From contig CAMAWS010000190.1 in NCBI GenBank assembly GCA_945861845.1, forward strand, positions 1 to 6,641: a stretch of 6,641 bases of DNA. The letters are read 5' to 3'. Numbering within the stretch: position 1 is the first letter of the stretch; each line of letters starts with the position of its first letter. The position numbers and the translations under genes were made by a program. The DNA comes from Candidatus Sulfopaludibacter sp. SbA3. Lineage in GTDB: Bacteria; Acidobacteriota; Terriglobia; 20CM-2-55-15. Positions 1 to 5,739 of this stretch are shown one piece after another. The notes under the pieces are model-generated. The model did not search any database and had not been told where the DNA came from. It was given only the letters and a program-made list of their open reading frames with translations.

Positions 1-184
1 TATTTGCGCTCGCAATTGGGCCAGCCGTGCAGACTGCCTTTCGCATCTTTAAAGGCTCCAGTTCAGCCAGTTCTGCATCAGCATTATTGGCAATGCCCAG
101 CTTGTCTTGAATGGCATCAAGCATGCGCAGGCTGCGCGTGAGCTCATGCCCCCGCGCCCACAGCGTACCTCCGAATTCCAACAC
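1..184 (-). CDS. Partial unrecognised reading frame at left edge (N-terminal ~61 residues)
   Basis: On the minus strand an open frame runs from a stop (TGA at 199-197) to the left edge. Its possible starts are GTG at 184 or TTG at 181. The translation begins VLEFGGTLWARGHELTRSLR, and the following ~40 residues include a mostly helical stretch with DAIQDKLGI and ADAELAELEPLKMRK. I do not recognise it. There is no signal peptide, membrane segment or catalytic motif in the visible part, and it does not look like a TolC-type outer membrane factor, which would be expected next to this pump. The ribosome site is weak (GAAG ahead of GTG). It could be a real small gene, the remnant of a larger one whose 5' end was lost, or a chance frame. 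It lies 75 bp downstream of the transporter stop on the same strand, so read-through transcription is possible. Confidence 0.3.
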   Translation of the reverse strand, partial: MLEFGGTLWARGHELTRSLRMLDAIQDKLGIANNADAELAELEPLKMRKAVCTAGPIASAN

Positions 185-259
185 TACGGTTGCACTTCAT
201 ATGGACTTATACGACTCAGCGCACCGCGGGTTTCGTGTCATTAACATCTTTTAACAGTC
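185..259. other. Short intergenic gap downstream of the RND gene; no terminator seen
   Basis: This 75-bp gap follows the stop codon of the transporter. It is locally AT-rich near 241-256 (TTAACATCTTTTAACA). I find no GC-rich hairpin followed by a T-run on the minus strand, so an intrinsic terminator for the operon is not visible here. Only very short frames (under 20 codons) start in it. Confidence 0.5.
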
Positions 260-3200
260 CTAGTCCGCATTCATCGGTTCGACAGCATCGCCATAGCGCG
301 GAGCGGTCTTTTGCAGACGGACCTTGAGGTCATCAAACAGCGAGTACGCCACCGGGGTAAACAGCAACGTCAACATCAGGCAGAGTAATTGCCCGCCGAC
401 AACGACAACTCCAATCGGTGCGCGGGAGCCGGCGCCGGGCCCCGTACTCAGGACAATCGGTATCATGCCGGCCACAATCGACAAGGTGGTCATCAGAATC
501 GGCCTCAAGCGCGCATGATTCGCCTTGATGATCGCTTCATGCCGCTCCATGCCTCGCGCGCGAAGCGTGTTTGTGTAGTCGATCTGGAGGATCGAGTTTT
601 TCTTCACAATGCCGAACAACAACAGAATGCCAAGCCCGCTGAACAGGTCGAGCCGCGAGCCCATGATCCACAATGAGAACAGAGCGAACGGAATGCTCAG
701 CGGCAATGAAAGCATGATCGTAATCGGATGCAGGTAGCTTTCGAACTGCGCGGCGAGAACCATGTACATGAAAATGCCGGAAAACAGGAACGCCAGTACG
801 AAGCTCCGCTGGAGCTCTTCCAGTGTTCGCGCCCGTCCGGTCCAGGCGGCCACGTAGCCGGGCTTCAGTTCCAGGGCCTCAAGCTTCTGGTCCATGGCAG
901 CCACCGCGTCGCCAACACCGACGTTGCTTTCCAGATTGGCAAAAAGCGTGACCTGGCGCTGGCGCCCGGCACGTTCGATTGTCGACGGTCCAAGGTCCTT
1001 CGAGAGCGTGGCAAAGTTCGCCAGTTGTACCTGGCCCAGCCGGCTCGAGGGTATCCACAGGTTCCGGATTTTTTCCGGCCGATCGCGGTCTTCCGGGGCG
1101 AGGCGCAGCCGCACGGAGTACTGATCATCGCCTTCCTTGAACTTCGAAACCTCTTCACCCGCCACCATGGTTCGAAGAGCTGTGGCGACGTCGGTCGCGC
1201 GGACGCCAAGATCGGCGGCCTTTGCGCGGTCCATGTGCACCTGGACTTCGGGATTGCCGATATTCAAGGTGGTGTCGGCATCAACAATGCCAGGAACGGA
1301 CTTCATCATCTGCAAGACCTGGCCGGATAGCCTGGAAAGTTCATCAAGATCCGGGCCGCGAAGGTTGAGCACGAGCGCCTGCGCCCGGAAACCGCCGCCG
1401 CCAACGCCGTTTACCGGCTGAACGGCGGCGCGCAGGCGCGGAAACTTCTCCTGCATCATCAGGCGCGCTTCGTCCATCACATCGAACTGTGAAAATTCGC
1501 GCTCTTCAAGATCCGCAAGACCGACGTAGACTGAGCCATCGGTTACGCCTGAGGTCCCGCCGCCATTGATCGTAGAGAGTACGTGCTTGACTCCTCGAAG
1601 CTTCCACGCCTCCTTCTCAATGTTCTCGATGACCGCCTGCGTGCCTGCGAGCGACGTTCCGTCAGCGGCTCGAATCACAATTTCGAATTCGCTCTGATCG
1701 TCCGCGGCAAAAAAATCCGTTCCCACCAGCATCGACATGGGAATCGTCATCAGCACCGTTACAGTGAAAACGCCGACCATGACCACCCGGTGATTCAATG
1801 CCCAGTGCAACATGCGGCCGTAAGTGCGATCGATCACCCTATAGAAGCCCGACTCCTTCGATTTGTTCCGGCCTGAGGAGCTCTTCAGCCAGCGCGAGCT
1901 GAGCATCGGAGTGAGTGTAAAGCTCACGAGCATGGAAACCATGATCGACACGGCCATGGTCAGGCCAAAACTCCCGAGAAAGCGGCCGGGAATCCCGCTC
2001 AGGAACGCTACCGGAAGGAAAATCACGACGAGGGAGAGTGTGGTCGCCATTACCGCCAGCCCGATCTCCTCGGTGGCAGCGATAGCGGCCTGGATTGGCG
2101 GATAGCCTTCCTCCTCGATAAAGCGGTAGATGTTCTCCAGCACGACAATCGCATCGTCAATGACGATACCGACGGCCAGAGTAAGACCCAGCATCGTCAG
2201 GTTGTTCAGGGTCATGTCGAGTCCGCGCATGGCCGTAAAGGTGGCGATGATCGAGATGGGCACGGCCAGGGCCGCGATGATCGTGCTTTTCAGGCTGCGC
2301 ATGAAAAGCAGCACAACAATGCTGGCGAGCAAGCTGCCGAGGATGAGGTGCTCGTTGATCGCGTCAACGGACGCCTTGATGAATCGGGATTGGTCGCGAA
2401 TGACATCCGCGTGAATGTCGGATGGAAGGCCTGGCCGCAGCAGATCGAGTTCTTCCCTGATCGTATCCGCCACCTGGACCGTGTTCGTGCCGGATTGTTT
2501 GCGAACGAGCAGCGATACAGCCGGAGTTCCGTCCTGGCGGGCCATGCTGCGCGGTTCCTCGATGCCGTTTTCGACGGTTGCGATGTCACGCAGGTAGATT
2601 GGCGCTGAGCCGGCGGCGCCCACCACCATTGTCTCGAAGTCGCGAACCTGTTCGATCCGTCCCAGCGTTCGAAGAATCAGTTCGTTCGGCCCCTGGTTGA
2701 TCCGGCCTCCCGGCACTTCGACATTCTGCGACCGGACAGCATTACGAACCTGGTCGATTGTCAGGCGATAGGCCTGCAGCTTCTCCGCATCGAGCCAGAT
2801 CTGGATCTCGCGCGTGCGGCCTCCGACAATCTGGATCGAACCAATGCCGCGCACCGATTCCAGCCGCTGCTTGATTTGTTTCTCGGCAATCTCGGTGATC
2901 TCGCGCAGCGGCCGGTTGCCATAGACAGAAATTGAGAGGACCGGCGCAGCGTCGAAGTCCAGGCGTTCTATGATTGGTGTCTCGGCGTCCCGCGGAAGCT
3001 GTCCGACGATGGTGGCAACCTTGTCGCGTACCTCCTGCGCCGCCACGTCTCCGCTTTTGTCGAGGACGAATTGGACGACGACGCTCGACACGCCTTCGAG
3101 CGTGGTCGAGCGGAGCTCATCAATGCCGCTGATCGTGTTGATCACTTCCTCGATCGGCTTTGTGATCTGCGATTCAACTTCCTCGGGACTCGCGCCCGGC

Positions 3201-3352
3201 AAGATCGTTCGAACCGTGACCGTCGGCAGGTCGATTTTCGGAAAAAGATCGATGCCCAGTTGGGTATACGAGAAAAGGCCCAGGACGACAAACGTCATCA
3301 CGAGCATCGTCGCGAAAACCGGCCGCTTGACGCAGACTTCAGCTAGCTTCAT
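260..3352 (-). CDS. RND-family multidrug efflux transporter, inner membrane subunit (HAE1/AcrB type)
   Basis: This 1030-residue protein has the usual AcrB/MexB length. It would be the proton-driven inner membrane pump of a tripartite export complex, taking amphiphilic compounds from the periplasm or membrane. Visible architecture: an N-terminal membrane helix (about 10-30) followed by the family-typical LGIDLFP; a first periplasmic porter/docking loop (about 31-330); five helices (about 335-485); TM7 (about 521-543); a second periplasmic loop (about 545-845); and TM8-TM12 (about 850-1000). The proton-relay residues are all present: D399 and D400 in TM4 (GIVIDDAIVVLEN), K918 in TM10 (GIVKKNSIL), and R948 and T955 near TM11 (RLRPILMTT). 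These match AcrB D407/D408, K940, R971 and T978. The gene starts inside the stop of the fusion-protein gene (ATGA overlap), so translation is probably coupled. The charged relay argues against SecDF or heavy-metal (HME) subfamilies, but the substrate cannot be read from the sequence. Confidence 0.96.
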   Translation of the reverse strand: MKLAEVCVKRPVFATMLVMTFVVLGLFSYTQLGIDLFPKIDLPTVTVRTILPGASPEEVESQITKPIEEVINTISGIDELRSTTLEGVSSVVVQFVLDKSGDVAAQEVRDKVATIVGQLPRDAETPIIERLDFDAAPVLSISVYGNRPLREITEIAEKQIKQRLESVRGIGSIQIVGGRTREIQIWLDAEKLQAYRLTIDQVRNAVRSQNVEVPGGRINQGPNELILRTLGRIEQVRDFETMVVGAAGSAPIYLRDIATVENGIEEPRSMARQDGTPAVSLLVRKQSGTNTVQVADTIREELDLLRPGLPSDIHADVIRDQSRFIKASVDAINEHLILGSLLASIVVLLFMRSLKSTIIAALAVPISIIATFTAMRGLDMTLNNLTMLGLTLAVGIVIDDAIVVLENIYRFIEEEGYPPIQAAIAATEEIGLAVMATTLSLVVIFLPVAFLSGIPGRFLGSFGLTMAVSIMVSMLVSFTLTPMLSSRWLKSSSGRNKSKESGFYRVIDRTYGRMLHWALNHRVVMVGVFTVTVLMTIPMSMLVGTDFFAADDQSEFEIVIRAADGTSLAGTQAVIENIEKEAWKLRGVKHVLSTINGGGTSGVTDGSVYVGLADLEEREFSQFDVMDEARLMMQEKFPRLRAAVQPVNGVGGGGFRAQALVLNLRGPDLDELSRLSGQVLQMMKSVPGIVDADTTLNIGNPEVQVHMDRAKAADLGVRATDVATALRTMVAGEEVSKFKEGDDQYSVRLRLAPEDRDRPEKIRNLWIPSSRLGQVQLANFATLSKDLGPSTIERAGRQRQVTLFANLESNVGVGDAVAAMDQKLEALELKPGYVAAWTGRARTLEELQRSFVLAFLFSGIFMYMVLAAQFESYLHPITIMLSLPLSIPFALFSLWIMGSRLDLFSGLGILLLFGIVKKNSILQIDYTNTLRARGMERHEAIIKANHARLRPILMTTLSIVAGMIPIVLSTGPGAGSRAPIGVVVVGGQLLCLMLTLLFTPVAYSLFDDLKVRLQKTAPRYGDAVEPMNAD

Positions 3353-3367
3353 CGGACAGAGACCTCC
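3349..3367 (-). promoter_or_regulatory. ATGA stop-start overlap with internal ribosome site for the RND gene
   Basis: The fusion-protein stop TGA (3351-3349) and the transporter start ATG (3352-3350) share bases. A strong GGAGG (plus-strand CCTCC at 3363-3367) lies 10 nt before the ATG, within the last codons of the fusion gene. This is a classic arrangement for translational coupling, keeping pump and adaptor in proportion. Confidence 0.85.
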
Positions 3368-4536
3368 CGGCCCTGCTGCAGATTGCCGAGATTGGAAGTT
3401 GCAACCACCTCGCCCTCCTTCACTCCCTCAACGATCTCAACGTCATTCTCAAGCCTGACACCCGAACGAACGATGCGCTCGGCTACCTTGCCGTTTTCGA
3501 CTACGAAAATCTTTTCAAGGCCCGCAAAACTGAACACGGCATCCGCGGGGACCACCAGTGCCTTGTCGGTCCTGTCCGTTCGGATTGTGACGCGCGCGAA
3601 GAGCCCGGGCTTCAGGATGGCGGCCGGATTAACGACCAGGACCTCAAGTTTCAGCGTGCGCGATTGCTGGTTCACCGCGGGCGACAGCCGCGAGATCTTT
3701 CCCTCGAACGTGCGATCCGGAAATGCATCCACCTGAAACTGAACCGGGCGCCCAGCCCGCACGGAGCCAATAGCGCTTTCGGGCACTTCGACGCGCAGCT
3801 TCAGCGGGCTGCTCTGGACGATTGTGACCACCGGCGTATTTGCCCTCAAATACTGCCCCTCGGTTACGAGCCGATCCTTGACGTAACCTGCAATGGGAGT
3901 GGTGATCCTGGCGTCTGCCAGTTTCTTTTCGGACAAGGCGAGGGCGGCTTTACGCGCCGCAATCGTGGCGCGGATGTTGCGGACGGTCTCGCCGGCCGAA
4001 CGCAGGGCCGCGCCGGCTATGTCGAACCTGGCCTGCTGTTCGTCCAGCTGCTGTTTTGAAACGACGCCCTCAGTGGTCAGTTGTTTAACGCGGTCGAGAC
4101 GAATCCTCGCCTCCTCGAAGGCTGCTTCCGCCTGCCGCACCTGGCTGGTCGTCGACTCGTCAACAACGGCATTCATGTCGGCCAGGCCAAGGCGCGCAAG
4201 TTCCTGCTGCAGGGCCGCCGCCTGCTGGTTGACCGCCAGCTCCAATTCGCGCGTGTCGAGTTGGGCGATCACCTGGCCTTGCCGAACCGCATCACCGAGG
4301 TCGACAAAGATCTTATCTACCGTGCTGTCCACCTGGTTGGTGATGGTCACTTCTTCGTTCGGATCGAGCGTGCCCACCGCTTCGACCATGCGGTCCAGTT
4401 CGCGAACTTCCACCTTCGCAGTTTCGACCGCCACGGCAGCCGCTACCGCCGCCGCCTCCGCTTGAGGAACCTGGTCCGGGCTCGCACTCGAGCATCCGGA
4501 CGCTAATAGGACGATAAGTAAGAGAAGAATCTTCAT
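3349..4536 (-). CDS. Periplasmic membrane fusion lipoprotein of an RND efflux pump (HlyD/AcrA family)
   Basis: This 395-residue adaptor would link the RND pump to an outer membrane channel. The chosen ATG (4536) gives a textbook lipoprotein signal, MKILLLLIVLLASGC, with the lipobox LASGC and lipidated C15. AGGA lies 8 nt upstream (4545-4548). An upstream in-frame ATG at 4656 would add 40 residues overlapping tetR and bury the signal peptide, so it is rejected. After an Ala/Val-rich linker (about 26-40) come the first half of the lipoyl-like barrel-sandwich (about 60-97; DLGDAVRQGQVIAQLD), a long alpha-hairpin rich in Ala, Gln and Arg (about 98-207), the second lipoyl half (about 208-242; ITTPIAGYVKDRLVTEGQYL), the beta-barrel (about 245-320; KPGLFARV) and the membrane-proximal domain (about 325-395; LVVPADAVF). 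Residue +2 after C15 is Ser. By the E. coli sorting rule that would not retain the protein in the inner membrane, though the rule may not hold in this organism. Confidence 0.94.
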   Translation of the reverse strand: MKILLLLIVLLASGCSSASPDQVPQAEAAAVAAAVAVETAKVEVRELDRMVEAVGTLDPNEEVTITNQVDSTVDKIFVDLGDAVRQGQVIAQLDTRELELAVNQQAAALQQELARLGLADMNAVVDESTTSQVRQAEAAFEEARIRLDRVKQLTTEGVVSKQQLDEQQARFDIAGAALRSAGETVRNIRATIAARKAALALSEKKLADARITTPIAGYVKDRLVTEGQYLRANTPVVTIVQSSPLKLRVEVPESAIGSVRAGRPVQFQVDAFPDRTFEGKISRLSPAVNQQSRTLKLEVLVVNPAAILKPGLFARVTIRTDRTDKALVVPADAVFSFAGLEKIFVVENGKVAERIVRSGVRLENDVEIVEGVKEGEVVATSNLGNLQQGREVSVR

Positions 4537-4594
4537 TGTTCCGTTCCTGGTGTAGATCGCTGCGCCCTGTCGGGCTTGCATTCGCAGCCGCTCA
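4537..4594 (-). promoter_or_regulatory. tetR-MFP intergenic spacer with ribosome site and small hairpin
   Basis: These 58 bp separate the repressor stop from the fusion-protein start. They include AGGA at 4545-4548 (8-nt spacing to the ATG). They also include an imperfect hairpin at 4561-4580: GCCC (4564-4567) and GGGC (4572-4575) around a 4-nt loop, extended by TGC/GCA with a 2-nt bulge. No T-run follows, so it is not an intrinsic terminator. It could stabilise or cleave the message between regulator and pump, or mean nothing. No convincing separate promoter is seen, so the three genes are probably one transcript. Confidence 0.45.
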
Positions 4595-5188
4595 TCAAAC
4601 CTGCTTGCTGATGCCTGATAGAAAAATTGAAACAAAAGTGCGTACGACCTCTTCACGGCTGTATTGCTGCGTTTTTTTCTGGCCGAAAATCTCCTGCCCC
4701 TGGAGATAGCTGACGAACATGCCCAGGAGTGCGCGCGCGCCCAGGACCGGATCCACTTGCCGGAAGGCGCCCTCTCTTATCCGCCGCTCGATGTATTGCG
4801 CAACCGGATTGCGGCTTGCCATGTTGGCCAGAAACATCTCGGAAAGCTGATGCCCTTCCAGTGCGCTGAAGAGCAGGAGACGCATAAATGTGGAATCCGC
4901 TTCATGACGATCGAGGAAAGTACGGCCTATCGTCTCGAAAAATTTCTCGTCGTCAGTGCCGGCCGCAAGCCGCGCGATTTCTTCGAACCGTTCGTCATGC
5001 ATCTCGCAGGCTTTGTGCTCGAGGATAGCGGAGTAGAGTTCCTCCTTCGTCTTGAAGTGACGAAAAATGATCGCCTCATTCACTCCTGCCTGAGCGGCCA
5101 GGTTGCGTGTCGTCGTGCCGCGGAATCCCTTCTTTGCGAAGAGCTCCATCGCCACCCTCAAGATGTCCTGCTTTCTATCCTTGCTCAC
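4595..5188 (-). CDS. TetR/AcrR-family transcriptional repressor, probable regulator of the efflux operon
   Basis: This 197-residue protein has normal TetR-family length. The N-terminal DNA-binding domain (about 4-54) shows the family signature: helix 1 RKQDILRVAMELFAKKGFRG, then TTTRNLAAQAGVNEAIIFRHF, in which the helix-turn-helix spans about 25-45, followed by KTKEELYSAIL. The remaining ~140 residues are helical and form the ligand and dimer domain, whose sequence does not identify the inducer. The start is GTG (5188-5186): a TGA lies in frame shortly upstream, and no in-frame ATG precedes the conserved helix. The ribosome site is poor (GAG, 11 nt away). The gene is first in the operon with the fusion protein and pump, and its upstream region carries a 16-bp palindrome, so it very likely represses itself and the pump. 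Lack of an identifiable substrate-binding signature leaves the inducer unknown. Confidence 0.93.
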   Translation of the reverse strand: MSKDRKQDILRVAMELFAKKGFRGTTTRNLAAQAGVNEAIIFRHFKTKEELYSAILEHKACEMHDERFEEIARLAAGTDDEKFFETIGRTFLDRHEADSTFMRLLLFSALEGHQLSEMFLANMASRNPVAQYIERRIREGAFRQVDPVLGARALLGMFVSYLQGQEIFGQKKTQQYSREEVVRTFVSIFLSGISKQV

Positions 5189-5203
5189 TAGACTTGCCGC
5201 TCA

Positions 5204-5230
5204 ATCATAAAAGTAAGTACTTACTTACAA
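5204..5230 (-). promoter_or_regulatory. Candidate promoter of the tetR-efflux operon, overlapping the operator
   Basis: On the minus strand, TATGAT (5209-5204; 5 of 6 to the -10 consensus) is preceded by TTGTAA (5230-5225; 4 of 6 to the -35 consensus). The spacing is 15 bp, shorter than ideal. The predicted start site falls near 5197, leaving a leader of about 9 nt before the GTG, so the transcript would be almost leaderless. The 16-bp palindrome fills the spacer, as expected for a promoter blocked by a repressor. Confidence 0.5.
5211..5226. promoter_or_regulatory. Perfect 16-bp palindrome, probable TetR operator
   Basis: AAGTAAGTACTTACTT is its own reverse complement. It ends 22 bp ahead of the tetR start, inside the likely promoter. 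Size, symmetry and position fit an operator bound by a TetR-family dimer. A further ACTTAC-like half (to 5228) makes the site locally repetitive and could allow two dimers side by side. That this particular TetR binds it is inferred from position only. Confidence 0.75.
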
Positions 5231-5259
5231 TCCCGTCCCGTTGTCTGGCAAGGAAAATT

Positions 5260-5673
5260 TCAGGCGTGATTGGAAATAGGCGGGTGATATAGAAGCTGGA
5301 TCAGAACGCCATCAGGATCGTGGAAATAGAATGATCGGGCTCCGTCACGGTGGGTCCTGGGAGGTTGTGCAATAGCGACCCCCTGTTGCTTCATTCGCTC
5401 AGCCCACTCGTCGACCTCTTCGGGAAGACGGACCACAAATCCAATGTGATGTAGAATTTGCACCGGACCGGCGGAGGCGCCTCCGCTGTCCTCGCTCGAC
5501 GCGGATTTGTGAAGCGCCAGGTTGTCCTGCCCGGCGAATGTGAGGTAGGCGTTGTCTTCATCGGGCATCCATTCCAGCTGCATGCCGAGGACTTTTGAAT
5601 AGAACTCGACCGATTTCCGGACATCCCGAACATTTAAGGCGACATGCCGCAGGCCTAAAAAGAGGGGTTCCAT
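5260..5673 (-). CDS. VOC-superfamily (glyoxalase/bleomycin-resistance fold) protein, function unknown
   Basis: The 137-residue protein contains the two beta-alpha-beta-beta-beta modules of the vicinal oxygen chelate fold. Module one is about 7-57 (LRHVALNVRDVRKSVEFYSK, then VLGMQLEWM). Module two is about 73-130 (LHHIGFVV, ending YFHDPDGVLIQLLYHP). They are joined by a Gly/Ala/Ser linker (about 60-70). Members bind a metal and act as glyoxalases, dioxygenases, epimerases, fosfomycin thiol transferases or drug-binding proteins. Matched against E. coli glyoxalase I (H5, E56, H74, E122), the ligand positions here are H10, H55, H76 and Q126, so both glutamates are replaced; true glyoxalase I activity is doubtful. 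AGGAG lies 8 nt before the ATG (plus CTCCT, 5682-5686). The gene ends 71 bp ahead of tetR on the same strand, so it may feed transcription into the efflux operon. A resistance or detoxification role is a guess from the neighbours. Confidence 0.85.
   Translation of the reverse strand: MEPLFLGLRHVALNVRDVRKSVEFYSKVLGMQLEWMPDEDNAYLTFAGQDNLALHKSASSEDSGGASAGPVQILHHIGFVVRLPEEVDEWAERMKQQGVAIAQPPRTHRDGARSFYFHDPDGVLIQLLYHPPISNHA
5471..5486. repeat. Perfect 16-bp GC-rich palindrome inside the VOC gene
   Basis: GCGGAGGCGCCTCCGC is its own reverse complement and encodes the SGGASA linker between the two VOC modules. In RNA it could fold into a hairpin, but it has no T-run and lies mid-gene. It may be a chance result of Gly/Ala/Ser codons in GC-rich DNA. 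Confidence 0.6.
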
Positions 5674-5701
5674 TGACTTAACTCCTACGCAAACCTACAA
5701 T
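5673..5701 (+). promoter_or_regulatory. Near-consensus sigma70 promoter for the winged-helix gene
   Basis: TTGACT (5673-5678; 5 of 6) and TACAAT (5696-5701; 5 of 6) are separated by exactly 17 bp. The start site would be near 5708, giving a leader of about 32 nt before the ATG at 5740. The -35 box overlaps the first base of the divergent VOC start codon, so the two genes' control regions are interlocked. Confidence 0.65.
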
Positions 5702-5703
5702 AA

Positions 5704-5730
5704 TAAACTTCGCGCCAGGTGGCGAGTTTA
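5704..5730. promoter_or_regulatory. Imperfect inverted repeat in the divergent promoter region
   Basis: TAAACT (5704-5709) pairs with AGTTTA (5725-5730). Inside it, CGCCA (5713-5717) pairs with TGGCG (5720-5724) around GG, with three unpaired bases (TCG, 5710-5712) on the left arm. The repeat covers the predicted start site of the rightward promoter and lies just upstream of, and slightly overlapping, a weak leftward -10 (TATTAT, 5705-5700) for the VOC gene. It could be an operator or a hairpin in the leader of the winged-helix gene. No regulator is identified. Confidence 0.45.
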
Positions 5731-5739
5731 CATGATTCT

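Larger units (their letters stand above)
5189..5259. other. Intergenic region between the VOC gene and tetR
   Basis: These 71 bp hold the operator palindrome and the candidate promoter of the efflux operon. No terminator for the VOC gene is visible before them: there is no strong hairpin followed by a T-run on the minus strand. Partial read-through from the VOC gene into tetR is therefore possible. Confidence 0.55.

Noticed and set aside
200..259. Possible operon terminator after the RND gene
   Set aside because: No GC-rich stem followed by a T-run on the minus strand; only AT-rich sequence without pairing.
728..1330. 200-codon open frame on the plus strand opposite the RND gene
   Set aside because: It lies wholly antisense to a strongly supported transporter. 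Its translation is low-complexity and unlike any family I know, and long antisense frames are common in GC-rich genes.
2970..3458. 162-codon plus-strand frame spanning the RND/MFP junction
   Set aside because: It is Ser/Thr/Arg-rich antisense translation of two solid genes with no recognisable domain.
3893..4465. 190-codon plus-strand frame opposite the MFP gene
   Set aside because: Its Ala/Ser/Arg-rich composition is that of the reversed MFP helical hairpin codons; it is a shadow frame.
4537..4656. Longer MFP start at 4656 adding 40 residues
   Set aside because: It overlaps the tetR 3' end and hides a textbook lipoprotein signal peptide; ATG 4536 has AGGA at good spacing.
5211..5228. Tandem GTAA/TTAC-like repeats as a microsatellite or CRISPR-like repeat
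   Set aside because: Only one compact symmetric block of 16-18 bp with no spacers or further copies; an operator explains it better.
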